Position numbers and translations under genes: made by a program | Source: Microcoleus vaginatus PCC 9802 | GTDB taxonomy: Bacteria > Cyanobacteriota > Cyanobacteriia > Cyanobacteriales > Microcoleaceae | Length of the DNA: 64,000 nt | NCBI GenBank assembly: GCA_022701275.1 | Contig: CP031740.1 | Coordinates: 1,127,001 to 1,191,000, forward strand | Direction of reading: 5' to 3' | Notes under the pieces: generated by a model | Databases searched by the model: none | What the model saw: the letters and a program-made list of their open reading frames with translations, nothing else | Told to the model about the DNA's origin: nothing | In this document: piece by piece, positions 28,560-38,030 of the stretch | Layout of the letters: each line of letters begins with the position of its first letter | Position numbering within the stretch: the stretch's first letter is position 1

Positions 28560-28661
28560 TAATTTGATTGCGGTTGTGCGGTCGCAAATAATATCATATC
28601 ATGTCAATTCTGAAAATGTTAAGTCACTCAATTTAATTACACCTCAAACAAGCCCAGACTG

Positions 28662-28850
28662 AAGAAACCCGGGTTCTAAAAGAAACCAGGTTTCTGGGTG
28701 TTCTATTTTTAATCAACTAAACACTTAGTCGATGTTTAACATCAAATCCGGTTGCCTCGGAATAATAAAATCGAGTCAACAGTTAACAATCAATCATTCA
28801 GTTTTTCGCTCCCGAGTCAACAGTCAACAGTCAACAATCATTTCGCTCGT
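28662..28850. repeat. AGAAACC palindrome and GTCAACA heptamers
   Basis: GAAGAAACCCGGGTTCT and AGAAACCAGGTTTCT lie next to each other at 28662-28694, each nearly palindromic. From about 28773 to 28850 come GTCAACA heptamer copies (GAGTCAACAGTCAACAGTCA type). The whole gap 28364-28932 (569 bp) otherwise holds no gene. Confidence 0.65.
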
Positions 28851-28932
28851 GCAACCGGAATTGATATAACTCATTTACCCCCTGTGGGTGGGCACTCAGG
28901 AAGCAATCTCCAAACTCAAAACTATGTTCAAG

Positions 28933-30564
28933 CTAGGCTGCATCCGGGATAGCAATAGGTTCAGATTTTTTGGTGGTGAACTGTGCGGGGGGTGCAAATT
29001 CTCTGAGATATCTCGACAGCGATCGCAAATATCCCACTTCTGCTTGAATCACATCCAGGGTAGAAAGACTCTCAACTAAGTCATCAAACTCATCTGCCGT
29101 AACTCCAGCACTGTGCAATACTTCTTGGCTAAGCCGCCCGCAGATTCCTTGCAGGAGGAGTTGGATAATCTCGCTATAGTCAGCGATTTCCGTTCCGTAA
29201 CCTTGCAATTTCTTGGGATTGATTCCCCATTGCAAAATCTTCAACAACTCTTCAGGGGCACTCCACGCAAAAGAGGAAGCAATCACTTCTTTTTCCGCTG
29301 CGACAAGAGCGTGCTTGATTTGCACCTCGGGGAAATCTGGATCGATGATTAAGCTTTCTAGCTTCGACACTTGTTTATCTAAGACGGGCAAAGAAAAAGG
29401 AGCTAATTCAACACTCACCATGTCGCCCGTATCGTTAACACTTCTAAAAGGATCTTCCAAAACATTAATTAAGAGGTGAATGTCTGTAGGCTTTTTCCAG
29501 TCAAATTGTCCAAGAAAAAACGGTTCTTCATATCCCGGCAAAAGTCCTTGAAAATAAATCGGCAGATCTTTGCCACATTCAAGAATTTTATAAAGAGCTA
29601 CTTCCAAAGTTTCTGTCGGCCACCCGAGATTACTCACGGCCACAAATTTCAGTTTTCCGGGAACGGACACTACCAGCGAATTCAGCAATAAATGTACGGC
29701 TTCGATAAGATTTTGAGCGGTTACGTAGCGGTGGGGAGCATGAACGTTCACAGTTTTACCTTGCTCTACTTTTTTGGACATTTGCTCGCAGAACAAGCTA
29801 TTTTCCAACATATGAGTAAAGCGAACCATCCCGTAAGTGACATCTCCTTCTTGAGCTGCTTTGGCAAATTGCCATTCGGCCAACTTCTTCGAGGCGGCGT
29901 AAACTTCGGTTGTAAAATATCGAGATGTTTTGCCTGTGGAAGAGAAGATGCAGTGTTCTACGCCGTATTCTTCGCACAGTTGGATGACGTGTTTACATCC
30001 TAACAGGCTGGTTGTAACTGTTTCTCGGATTTTGATTTCAGCTAGTCCGGGTTGGCGTTGCGCTGCTAGGTGAAAAACAATTGCTGGTTTTTCTACTTCA
30101 AATATGTGTTTTAACGCCTCGCAGTTGCGAATGTCGGCGGCATAGAAAGTTACAGCACCTTCTCTGTTAAAAACCGGGAGATTTTCTTCGGGGTTTTGAC
30201 ATCGGGCGTTGTCTGCGGAAATGATTTTAGTTGCGCCTAATTCGAGGAGTTTTTTGATTAAGAAACTGCCGACACATCCTTCTCCACCGGTGATGAGGAT
30301 GGTTTTTCCTTTGATTTGGCTGCTGACTGCGGATGCGTATAGGTGAATAGTGCGATCGCGCACGTCGCTAAAAGGTTCGCTTTCTAATTGTCCGTCCGCT
30401 TGATAGGCTGTGATTAGCTGTGCGGTGAGAGTTTTTAAGGCCGCGAGGATTTCAGGATCTTGCGGTTCCGGGGAACCCGGGGGAACTAGCTGCTGGATGC
30501 GCTCAATTATTTCCGCTTTGCTGGCACCTTCAAAAACTTCTCTTTGGTTAAATGCACTCTTCAC
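28933..30564 (-). CDS. SDR-type nucleotide-sugar epimerase/dehydratase-like protein
   Basis: 543 residues from a GTG start with GGAG 10 bases upstream. Residues about 1-70 are helical and charged. An extended-SDR Rossmann domain starts at ILITGGEGCVGSFLIKKLLELGATKII, with VFHLAAQRQPG and the catalytic YAASKKLAEW (YxxxK), resembling CapD/polysaccharide-biosynthesis dehydratases. After about residue 370 comes a 170-residue C-terminal region of unknown fold (ends in LRSLSRYLREFAPPAQF) that is not part of the standard enzyme. Likely cytoplasmic and acting in cell-surface polysaccharide synthesis, in line with the neighbouring GT2 gene. The substrate is unknown. Confidence 0.85.
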   Translation of the reverse strand: MKSAFNQREVFEGASKAEIIERIQQLVPPGSPEPQDPEILAALKTLTAQLITAYQADGQLESEPFSDVRDRTIHLYASAVSSQIKGKTILITGGEGCVGSFLIKKLLELGATKIISADNARCQNPEENLPVFNREGAVTFYAADIRNCEALKHIFEVEKPAIVFHLAAQRQPGLAEIKIRETVTTSLLGCKHVIQLCEEYGVEHCIFSSTGKTSRYFTTEVYAASKKLAEWQFAKAAQEGDVTYGMVRFTHMLENSLFCEQMSKKVEQGKTVNVHAPHRYVTAQNLIEAVHLLLNSLVVSVPGKLKFVAVSNLGWPTETLEVALYKILECGKDLPIYFQGLLPGYEEPFFLGQFDWKKPTDIHLLINVLEDPFRSVNDTGDMVSVELAPFSLPVLDKQVSKLESLIIDPDFPEVQIKHALVAAEKEVIASSFAWSAPEELLKILQWGINPKKLQGYGTEIADYSEIIQLLLQGICGRLSQEVLHSAGVTADEFDDLVESLSTLDVIQAEVGYLRSLSRYLREFAPPAQFTTKKSEPIAIPDAA

Positions 30565-31128
30565 TTTTTTTGCTCCTTTAAATTCTAGAAATACCGTTGC
30601 TGATAAGCCACTTGTTAAACAAATTTTCCAGGGACAGAATCTTTAAAAGCTGCTTGGTTTTAGAATTTTTTAGACTGAAAGCTACTTAATCCGAAAGACA
30701 CGCGATGCTCTGCTTGTAGTTTTATTAAGCGCTTTTTTAACCTGCTTACTTCTGCCATCGGCAAATATCGGCAAAGTCCGAATGTTCTCTGTCCAAAATT
30801 TGTCACTACAACTATATACTTAAATTGCTGATTGTTGGCAATACTCCGAACATATCTTTACTATTTCTTTGCAATCACCTGCGAGTTTTCACGCAATTTT
30901 AAAGTTTATGTAAAGTAGGGTCTACGTTTAAAAAACTTAACACTACACTCGATATTGATTATAGCATTTTACTCTTTAATTTAAATGTATTTTTTGTTAC
31001 CAAGTACATTGGAGATTTAAGTAAAAATACGCACAAAAGCCCTCATCAAATATTTCCGTCTGCTGAAAATCTAGTTACTTGATGGGTGGGGTAGTCCTGC
31101 GGTGCCTACCCCTGTATGTGTGCTGCTA
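30565..31128. other. 564-bp A/T-rich gap upstream of the SDR gene
   Basis: No gene or RNA recognised. GGGGTAG (31088-31094) pairs with CTACCCC (31106-31112) just behind the pilT-like stop and may end its transcription. The remainder is A/T-rich with a short direct repeat ATCGGCAAATATCGGCAAA near 30760. Confidence 0.5.
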
Positions 31129-32412
31129 CTAGGCGCGAACAATGCGTTCTTTTTTGCTGCCTTCAAAGCCACGAGCGTCCCCAACATCGTAGCCTCCTGT
31201 TCGCAAGCGACGGTCTAAATCGCTGGCTTCGGGAGAAGTTTTGGCTGCTTCTTCGATCGTCACTCTGCCTTCAAGGACCAGTTTGTAAAGACCCTGGTTG
31301 ATAATCTGCATTCCTTCGTAAGTATCATGTTCCATTAATCGGAAAGCTTCATCATCAGCACCTTTCATCAAGTAATCGTGCATGGCAGGTGTATTCACCA
31401 AAATATCGTGAACTGCTACCCGACGGTTGTCCACTGTTGGCAGCAAAAGTTGGGCAATTACCGCTACTAAAGAATCGCAAATTTGAATCCGCATCGCCTG
31501 TTGTTCCTCGGGCGGGTAGAGGTTCAACAACCGATTAATAGCGTTAATGGCGCTGCGAGTGTGGAGAGTTCCCAATACTAAGTGACCAGTTTGAGCTGCT
31601 TGCAACGCTGTATTGATGGTAACGCGATCGCGCATTTCCCCGATCAGAATTACATCTGGATCTTCCCGCAAAACAGCCCGCAAAGCCTGCTGAAACTCGT
31701 GGGTATGCAAGCCGACTTCCCGCTGGCTGACCAAGCATTTTTTAGAGGGGTGAATGAATTCGATCGGGTCTTCAATTGTAACTACGTGCTTTTGCTCCAT
31801 CTGATTCAGGTGGTCGATCATCGCAGCTACGGTTGTCGATTTCCCCGAACCGGTAGGTCCCGTAACTAATATTAATCCCTGCGATCGCAAAATGATACTT
31901 TTGAAAACTTCTGGCAACCTCAAGGAATCGATAGTAGGTATTTCCAAACTAATCAACCGCAATACCATCGCACCGCCGCTGAGGGAATCAAAACAGTTTA
32001 GCCGACACCGCACGAAGCCAGGGTAAAAAATTGCTGAATCTAATTCCTTGGTAGTTGCAAACTGTTTTCGCTGTTCGGGGGTGAGAATTTCGGCTAGGTA
32101 CTGTTCAAAAATTTCTGGCGTTACTTTGGGGTGGGTAGTTGCTACTTGCATCACGCCCCGAATCCGAAATCGAGGTACTTGGCCTACTCGAATGTGAATG
32201 TCGGAAGCCGAGGCGCTATGGGCATCTCTGACCATTTGTTCGATCGTACTGACGGGTGTCTCAACAGAAGACCGCTGCTGGGCCGGGGGGGGCGCACTCG
32301 GCGCGGGTGCAGGAGGCGGCGCGGGAGTTGCAGCCAAGGGCGGGGGCGGGGGAGGTGTTCGGCGGGCTTGAGCCTCTGGTCGAAGGGGTGTAGGATTGTT
32401 TAATGGGTTCAT
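31129..32412 (-). CDS. pilT: PilT-family type IV pilus ATPase (PilT2-like)
   Basis: Cytoplasmic hexameric motor that retracts type IV pili or modulates retraction; governs twitching and, in cyanobacteria, phototactic motility. 427 residues from the ATG at 32412, which has GGAG 10 bases upstream. A Pro-rich N-terminus of about 60 residues precedes the core. Walker A is GPTGSGKST, the Walker B/Asp region DPDVILIGEMRDRVT, and the His box LVLGTLHTRSAINAINRLL. The PilT signature AIRNLIRE is replaced by AMHDYLMKGADDEAF, so the protein resembles the second, PilT2/PilU-like class rather than the main retraction motor. Confidence 0.92.
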   Translation of the reverse strand: MNPLNNPTPLRPEAQARRTPPPPPPLAATPAPPPAPAPSAPPPAQQRSSVETPVSTIEQMVRDAHSASASDIHIRVGQVPRFRIRGVMQVATTHPKVTPEIFEQYLAEILTPEQRKQFATTKELDSAIFYPGFVRCRLNCFDSLSGGAMVLRLISLEIPTIDSLRLPEVFKSIILRSQGLILVTGPTGSGKSTTVAAMIDHLNQMEQKHVVTIEDPIEFIHPSKKCLVSQREVGLHTHEFQQALRAVLREDPDVILIGEMRDRVTINTALQAAQTGHLVLGTLHTRSAINAINRLLNLYPPEEQQAMRIQICDSLVAVIAQLLLPTVDNRRVAVHDILVNTPAMHDYLMKGADDEAFRLMEHDTYEGMQIINQGLYKLVLEGRVTIEEAAKTSPEASDLDRRLRTGGYDVGDARGFEGSKKERIVRA

Positions 32413-32559
32413 TTTTTTGTCTCCAGTCAATGTAGATTTATTGCGAAAAAATGCCCGATTTCTAATCTTATCGCTCGCAGCTAATTCGGTGTTAAATGCT
32501 GAGAATATTTTACAATTAGGCTTGAAGGGGCGATCAAGTAATTAACAATTTAAACTCCT

Positions 32560-33729
32560 ATGAACATCGGTCATAAAATCGCCGACTGGCTCGAAAATCG
32601 CGCTGTTACCCCCGCCTACGCGGGTTGGCTGCTGTCGGGGATGACGGTTTTCTTTTTTGGGTCGGCGACTAATACAATGTCTGGGTGGCTGTACGTACTC
32701 AGCGGTGGGGGTTTGGCGCTGTTGGGGGTAGCGGCGGTTTTGCCTGGGAAATCGCTCCGTTCCTTGGAAGTCCGTCGCCGCCCGATCGAACCGGTGAGTG
32801 CGGGCGATCAAATCACCGTTGAACTAGAAATCGAAAATAGAGCCCGCCAACCTAAGACTCTGTTGCAAGTGGTAGACCTCTTGCCATTTGTATTGGGAGA
32901 ACCCGTCGTCCGCCCGATCGAAGTCATAGAGCCTAACAGTATATACACGGATACATACTATTTAGAAGTGCGGCAGCGCGGGGTCTATCGGTGGCAAGAG
33001 GTAAACTTGAGGACGGCAGCACCTTTAGGGTTGTTTTGGTGCCGACGCAGCCGCCCAGCCAAAGCGGTGGCGGTTGTGTATCCACAAGTTTTGCCGTTGA
33101 GCACTTGTCCTTTGATTGATCGCATCGGTCAAGAAGACAGCCCGCAATTTTACAATCGCAGTCGATCGCAAACTGCTACCGAAGGCCTCACCCGCAACCT
33201 CAGACCTTACCGCCACGGAGACCCCACCCGCCTAATTCACTGGCGCACCAGCGCCCGCTACGGAGAACTGCGGGTGAGAGAGTTAGAAGTTGCAGCCGGC
33301 GGTCAAGAAATTATTATTGCTCTCGACAGCGCTGCGGCGTGGCAGCCAGAAGAATTTGAACGAGCCGTGACTGTAGCTGCGTCTCTTTACTTCTATGCTA
33401 GCAAGCGCCTGTTAAACGTCAAACTTTGGACTGCCGGGACTGGACTCGTTTCGGGCAACCGGGTAGTTTTGGAAACTTTAGCGGCGGTTAATGCTGGGGA
33501 AGAGGCGGTTGAGAATTTGCCGAAACTGCCGATAATTTGGTTGACTCAAAACTCTGCAAGTTTAAGCACTCTTTCCCTAGGCAGCCGCTGGGTGCTCTGG
33601 CGGTTGGCAACTGCTGAAACAGGCGAAAAAATGTTAGTCAAACATGAGTTACCTGGTTTAGAAATTCGCTCCGACCGACCCTTAGAACTTCAGTTACAAG
33701 ATCCTCTGGAAAGAGCGATTAGTTATTAA
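32560..33729 (+). CDS. DUF58 domain protein
   Basis: 389 residues. Two hydrophobic N-terminal helices (AGWLLSGMTVFFFGS, LYVLSGGGLALLGVAAVL) anchor it in the membrane. A beta-rich middle follows (VTVELEIENRARQPKTL-type). The DUF58 signature RPYRHGDPTRLIHWRTSARYG starts near residue 213. DUF58 proteins often work with MoxR ATPases and von Willebrand-type proteins; neither is adjacent here. The role is unknown. Confidence 0.9.
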   Translation: MNIGHKIADWLENRAVTPAYAGWLLSGMTVFFFGSATNTMSGWLYVLSGGGLALLGVAAVLPGKSLRSLEVRRRPIEPVSAGDQITVELEIENRARQPKTLLQVVDLLPFVLGEPVVRPIEVIEPNSIYTDTYYLEVRQRGVYRWQEVNLRTAAPLGLFWCRRSRPAKAVAVVYPQVLPLSTCPLIDRIGQEDSPQFYNRSRSQTATEGLTRNLRPYRHGDPTRLIHWRTSARYGELRVRELEVAAGGQEIIIALDSAAAWQPEEFERAVTVAASLYFYASKRLLNVKLWTAGTGLVSGNRVVLETLAAVNAGEEAVENLPKLPIIWLTQNSASLSTLSLGSRWVLWRLATAETGEKMLVKHELPGLEIRSDRPLELQLQDPLERAISY

Positions 33730-33770
33730 AACAGTCCCCGCCAGCTTTTCTGGAAAGAGCGATTAGTTAT
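33705..33770 (+). repeat. Duplicated 3' end of the DUF58 gene
   Basis: TCTGGAAAGAGCGATTAGTT (plus AT) is present at the gene's end (33705-33726) and again exactly at 33749-33770, 44 bp on, outside the gene. A short recent duplication. Confidence 0.75.
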
Positions 33771-33943
33771 AAAGATTAACTTCATGAGTTTTTAGGTATC
33801 AGAAACTTTTTCTCTTTTAAATCACATATTTTGGGCGGCCTAAGAGTGCCCACCACAATATTTTAATTCTAGAGAGATAGTTTAATTTAAATGGCGATCG
33901 AGCCGATCGAACTCTTTGCCTGACAATAAAATCTCAATCCCTA

Positions 33944-34315
33944 TCACTCGCTAGTGTCGGGGAGAATTTCGACTACATACTCCGGTACATATTCGGGTCG
34001 ATTCTCGGGCCGATTCGCGGGCAAATTCTGGGGCAAATTTTCCGGTGGATGTTCGAGCCTGACTCGCCGGATCGGGAGATTTGCAATCAGTGCTGTGGCC
34101 CGCTGGTCGCTCTCCAGCGAGAACTCAGACCCGGTGGTATCGATTTCCACGTAGCGAGATACCACCTCTAGAATTTCTCGGCGCATCGACTCAACCATTT
34201 CTGGGCTGAGTTCTGAGCGATCGTGGGCTAGAACCAGTTTTAGGCGCCGTTTCACCTCGTCGCGGCTGTTGTCAGGGGTGCGCGGGAAAAGTCGTTCGAG
34301 AAGTGTGTGTAGCAT
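33944..34315 (-). CDS. minE: Cell division topological factor MinE
   Basis: 123 residues, longer than the usual 85-95. Stimulates MinD ATPase and sets the Min pattern so that the septum forms at midcell. The anti-MinCD part is near the start ([19 protein letters not shown]) and the dimerisation domain follows ([13 protein letters not shown]). The last about 30 residues are a repetitive Pro-Glu-Asn / Pro-Glu-Tyr tail ([19 protein letters not shown]) not present in standard MinE. It comes after minD on the minus strand, 216 bp away. Confidence 0.95.
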   Translation of the reverse strand: MLHTLLERLFPRTPDNSRDEVKRRLKLVLAHDRSELSPEMVESMRREILEVVSRYVEIDTTGSEFSLESDQRATALIANLPIRRVRLEHPPENLPQNLPANRPENRPEYVPEYVVEILPDTSE

Positions 34316-34360
34316 GGGTCTGGCGGGTTTGTCAAGGGTTAGACATAGAAAAGGTCATAC

Positions 34361-34395
34361 CATTTTCGATTTTCGATTTTCGATTTTCGATTGGG
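34361..34395. repeat. TTTTCGA heptamer repeat
   Basis: About five tandem copies of TTTTCGA just upstream of minE. Confidence 0.8.
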
Positions 34396-34531
34396 GAATC
34401 ACTAATTCCCTAAGGGTTTGGAGTTGACATACAGTTTCATTTTTTTGGGGAACTGGTATCACTCGGGGAAAATCTTGACCAGTTTTTGTGATGCACTTGC
34501 TGCGGTTGAAAACCGATCGCCAATGAGCACA

Positions 34532-35338
34532 TCACATAATTTTAGTATTTAAGAACTTGCGGAGGCGAGTAAAGAAGTTTTCCCGACGGGGATTGAGATC
34601 TAGAAAATCAACTTTTTCGCCTTCTAAGCGGCGGGCAATATTGTCGAAGGCAGTTCCAGCTAAAGAGGCCGTTTCCGACAATACTAATGGTTCGCCTCGG
34701 TTGGTGGAAACAATGACGCGCTCGTCGTCGGGAACGACGCCTAACAGCGGAATGGCGAGGATTTCCCGCACGTCTTGTACCGACATCATATCATTTGCCA
34801 GCACCATTGCGGGTCGGATCCGGTTGACGATCAGGTTGATTTTCTTGACGTTGTTGGCTTCCAGCAGGCCGATGACTCGATCGGCATCGCGGACAGCAGC
34901 GATTTCGGGAGTGGTGACAATTATCCCTTCTTGAGCCGGCGCGATCGCATTTTGAAAACCTTGTTCAATTCCAGCAGGAGAGTCGATCAAAATATAGTCG
35001 TATTTTGCTCCCAACATCCCCACAAGCTGCTTCATTTGCTCAGCGCTGATGGCATCTTTCATCCGAGTTTGGGCAGCAGGCAACAGCACCAAGCGCGGCT
35101 GCCGCTTATCTTTCACCAAAGCTTGCTCTAATCGGCACTCTCCAGCGAGAACTTCTAATGCCGTGTAAACAATCCGATTTTCTAAGCCCAGCAGCAAGTC
35201 TAAATTTCTGAGACCGAAATCGGCATCAATTACGGCAACGTTCCGCCCCCGCTTAGCTAAAGCCATGCCGAGATTGGCTGTGGAGGTGGTTTTTCCTACC
35301 CCGCCTTTCCCTGATGTAACAACAATAATGCGAGCCAT
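34532..35338 (-). CDS. minD: Septum-site ATPase MinD
   Basis: 268 residues from the ATG at 35338. A longer frame reaches upstream but translates tandem DNA repeats and is not real. The deviant Walker A GKGGVGKTT is at residues 10-18, followed by DADFGLRNLD, YILIDSPAGIEQGF and VTTPEIAAVRDADRVIGL. The C-terminal helix FFTRLRKFLNTKIM is the amphipathic membrane-targeting sequence. With MinC it inhibits FtsZ at poles. The order minC-minD-minE on one strand is typical. Confidence 0.97.
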   Translation of the reverse strand: MARIIVVTSGKGGVGKTTSTANLGMALAKRGRNVAVIDADFGLRNLDLLLGLENRIVYTALEVLAGECRLEQALVKDKRQPRLVLLPAAQTRMKDAISAEQMKQLVGMLGAKYDYILIDSPAGIEQGFQNAIAPAQEGIIVTTPEIAAVRDADRVIGLLEANNVKKINLIVNRIRPAMVLANDMMSVQDVREILAIPLLGVVPDDERVIVSTNRGEPLVLSETASLAGTAFDNIARRLEGEKVDFLDLNPRRENFFTRLRKFLNTKIM

Positions 35339-35762
35339 AAGCGATTTTAGATTTATTGGGAATTGGTGATTGGGAATTAGTAATTGGTAATTGGGAATGG
35401 TAATGGGTAATTGGTAATGGGTAATTGATCTTATTCTTGGTTGATAATTAGCAATTATTCTTTGGTAATTTGGCAGCAATCTGTAATTCACTGAATAACA
35501 CCAGATTCCACGTTTATGAAGGACACCTGCTTATCGCTCCCCCGCCGTAGGGGCGCGGCGAAAGCCTTTGTCCCTACTTCATAAACTCACAACTCTCCTT
35601 GTTTTACTAATTCTCTAGGAATTTGCACTTGAATTTTAAATCGTCTTTTAGTGACTGATTTAGCCTAGGCAAAAATTATCAAGTGCAGGCTTAAAGAGAA
35701 ATAGTATTACCAATTACTCATTACTAATTCCTAATTACCCATAACCAATTACCCATTATCAA
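35339..35762. other. 424-bp minC-minD gap full of short repeats
   Basis: 35346-35440 holds AATTGGTAATTGGGAATGG-type repeats up to the minD start. 35704-35776 holds ATTACCAATTACCC-type units that run into the minC 3' end, roughly the reverse complement of the first set, so the two ends could pair. The middle has a small hairpin, GTAGGGGCGCGGCGAAAG...TCCCTAC, at 35546-35576. No gene. Confidence 0.6.
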
Positions 35763-36566
35763 TTACTCATTACCCCCGACTAACTGCGATTTGTCAAAAT
35801 CAGAGGCTCTACCGATCCGAATCCCTTGAGGCGTCACATAGGCGACTTCCGGGAAAAACTGAGCGGGTGAGGTTTCTGGGCCTCTGGCAACATACTTAGC
35901 AATCCTAATCACCATCGGTTCCATCTGCAAGGTCATAATCACGCTTTTGGTATTGCCACCGGCACCGGCGTGCACGACTCCCCGCAAACGGCCCCAAACT
36001 AGGATATCGCCTCCGGCGATGACTGAGCCGCCGGGATTTACGTCTCCCAAAAGTACGACGGTGCCCGGATGGCGAATTTCTACGCCCGATCGCACTGTCA
36101 TCTGCAAATATAAAGGTTCCGCCAGCGATTGAGGTTTTTCAGCGGCGGCTTTATTCAGGGAAGAAACCGGAGGCTGCTGTTCTACACAATAGCCTGCCGT
36201 AGCAGCAGCAACGGCGGTTTGGCGGCGACTGGTGTGGACTCGTTTGAGTTGCAGTTCCACTTCGGAGAGAGCATCGGCGATTTCTTGCAGTTGGCGGATA
36301 TCTAAAAGTCGATCGCTCCCCATCAATTGTACTTCTGCGTTTGGCTGCCAAAAGCGTTCTCCCGCATTCAGCCTGACTTTTAGCTGCTGCCAAAGTTCAG
36401 TCCAAGTCGAGGCGGAGGCTGTTGCGGGTTCGCTATTGGTTTCTGGGGGGAGTAGCAACAGTAGCTGTCCATCTTCTGTCTTGAGTCGGACTTGCAACTC
36501 TAAGCTGACTTCGGGTGTTGATTGAGGGGGGGCAGCAGCGGCTGCGGCGGAGGCATCGGGTGTCAT
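35763..36566 (-). CDS. minC: Septum-site inhibitor MinC
   Basis: 267 residues from the ATG at 36566 (MTPDASAAAAAAPP); a longer frame to 36605 is possible. The N-terminal FtsZ-inhibiting domain is variable. The C-terminal MinC beta-helix is clear: LYLQMTVRSGVEIRHPGTVVL, then LGDVNPGGSVIAGGDILVWGRLRGVVHAGAGG, the Gly-rich rungs that bind MinD. The last few codons overlap a repeat tract (SQLVGGNE). Confidence 0.96.
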   Translation of the reverse strand: MTPDASAAAAAAPPQSTPEVSLELQVRLKTEDGQLLLLLPPETNSEPATASASTWTELWQQLKVRLNAGERFWQPNAEVQLMGSDRLLDIRQLQEIADALSEVELQLKRVHTSRRQTAVAAATAGYCVEQQPPVSSLNKAAAEKPQSLAEPLYLQMTVRSGVEIRHPGTVVLLGDVNPGGSVIAGGDILVWGRLRGVVHAGAGGNTKSVIMTLQMEPMVIRIAKYVARGPETSPAQFFPEVAYVTPQGIRIGRASDFDKSQLVGGNE

Positions 36567-36998
36567 GGGACTGTTTGATATCGGGTAGGGACAGGTTAAC
36601 ATCAATATTAGCCTGAGTCGTCTTTTGCCTCAGCATTTGGGGTGAAAAGTCTTGTTTTTTTATTTTTAACGGCAGTTATGGCAATTCTATTTCGTTTGTG
36701 AACAAGATTTTGTTTTAATGAACCACAGAGGGATCAGAGGACACAGAGAAAGAGAATTAAGAGTTCAGAAGAGAGAATGTGAGAAGTTCACAAACTTGGT
36801 ATCGATTGTGAACGAGATTTTGTTTTAATGAACCGCAGAGGGCGCTCTTGACACAGAGAAAGAAAATTAACAGAAGAGATAAAGAGAGAACTTGACAAGT
36901 TGGGCATCGATTGTTATACACGCAGATAAGATACAGATAGAAATAATTTTGAAGTCTCTAGCGCTTACTAATTATTAATTTTCAATTACGGTTACGTT
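36567..36998. other. Gap with two 110-bp tandem repeats
   Basis: Two direct copies, about 36697-36806 and 36807-36913, share TGTGAACAAGATTTTGTTTT / TGTGAACGAGATTTTGTTTT, AATGAACC(A/G)CAGAGGG, ACACAGAGAAAGA and a terminal ATCGATTGT. The CAGAGGACACAGAGAAAGAG-type core is a dispersed repeat in cyanobacteria as I remember it. No gene; the promoter of the next gene lies at the right end. Confidence 0.75.
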
Positions 36999-37928
36999 AT
37001 GCAGCAAATAGAACGTTATCGCGGCAGTCTTCTTGGTTTAGCAGTTGGCGATGCTCTCGGAACAACTTTAGAGTTTTGTCGCCCTGGAACGTTTGCCCCT
37101 ATTAACGATATGGTTGGCGGCGGCCCGTTTCGACTGCAACCGGGCGAGTGGACGGATGATACTTCGATGGCGCTTTGTTTGGCTGAAAGTTTGATTGAGA
37201 AACAAGGTTTCGATCCAGTCCATCAGTTAGAAACATATTTGCGGTGGAAGCGAGATGGACATTTGAGCAGCACTGGCGAATGTTTTGATATTGGCAATAC
37301 GGTTCAACAAGCACTTGGGAAGTTTGAAGATACAAGAAAACCTTACTGCGGTTTTACCGATGCTCAGACTGCTGGCAATGGTTCGATTATGCGCTTGGCT
37401 CCCGTGCCTTTGTTTTATGCTACAAATCCTTTGGAAGTCATAGAAAAATCTGGACAAAGTTCGAGAACTACTCACGCTGCTGCTACTTGTGTGGATGCTT
37501 GCCGTTATTTTGGTGCTTTAATTGCGGGGGCTGTGAATGGAGTTGCTAAAGATGTGTTGCTTTCGGAAAGATATTGTCCGATTTCGGGATATTGGGCAGA
37601 AAATCCCCTGGTAGCAGAGATTGATGAGATTGCGGCGGGTTCTTTTAAACGGCGACAACCGCCTGAAATCAAAGGTACTGGTTATGTTGTCAAGTCTTTG
37701 GAGGCGGCACTTTGGGCGTTTTACAACAGTTCTTCTTTTGCTGAAGGCTGTTTGTTGGCTGTGAATTTGGGCGACGATGCGGATACAACTGGTGCGGTTT
37801 ACGGACAGTTGGCGGGGGCTTTTTACGGAGAATCTGGTATACCGGAAAAATGGCGATCGCAATTAGTCGATCGCACTTTAATTGCATCTTTTGGCGATCG
37901 GCTTTTGACTTTATCTAGATCGCTCTGA
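36999..37928 (+). CDS. ADP-ribosylglycohydrolase family protein
   Basis: 309 residues. Metal-dependent hydrolase that removes ADP-ribose from proteins or other acceptors (DraG/ARH fold). Binuclear metal ligands are visible in [15 protein letters not shown] (Thr52-Asp53-Asp54) and [21 protein letters not shown] (about 255-275). Other marks are [14 protein letters not shown] and [13 protein letters not shown]. No DraT partner or nitrogenase gene is nearby, so a nitrogenase-switch role is not supported. ATG start. The Uma2-family gene follows 102 bp downstream. Confidence 0.93.
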   Translation: MQQIERYRGSLLGLAVGDALGTTLEFCRPGTFAPINDMVGGGPFRLQPGEWTDDTSMALCLAESLIEKQGFDPVHQLETYLRWKRDGHLSSTGECFDIGNTVQQALGKFEDTRKPYCGFTDAQTAGNGSIMRLAPVPLFYATNPLEVIEKSGQSSRTTHAAATCVDACRYFGALIAGAVNGVAKDVLLSERYCPISGYWAENPLVAEIDEIAAGSFKRRQPPEIKGTGYVVKSLEAALWAFYNSSSFAEGCLLAVNLGDDADTTGAVYGQLAGAFYGESGIPEKWRSQLVDRTLIASFGDRLLTLSRSL

Positions 37929-38030
37929 ATACTTCTATCAGTTTTCAACCTTCTTTGTTTTTACAATAACTCGCAACTTGAGTTAATATAGATAAATTTA
38001 CACAAACATTTCTGGTTGAGGGTTAATACA

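Noticed and set aside
35339-35491. N-terminal extension of MinD by 51 codons
   Set aside because: The extension translates tandem AATTGGTAA repeats into NYQLPITIP-like peptides; MinD homology begins at the ATG at 35338.
36999-37928. DraG nitrogenase-reactivating enzyme
   Set aside because: No draT or nif gene nearby; only the general ADP-ribosylglycohydrolase family can be supported.
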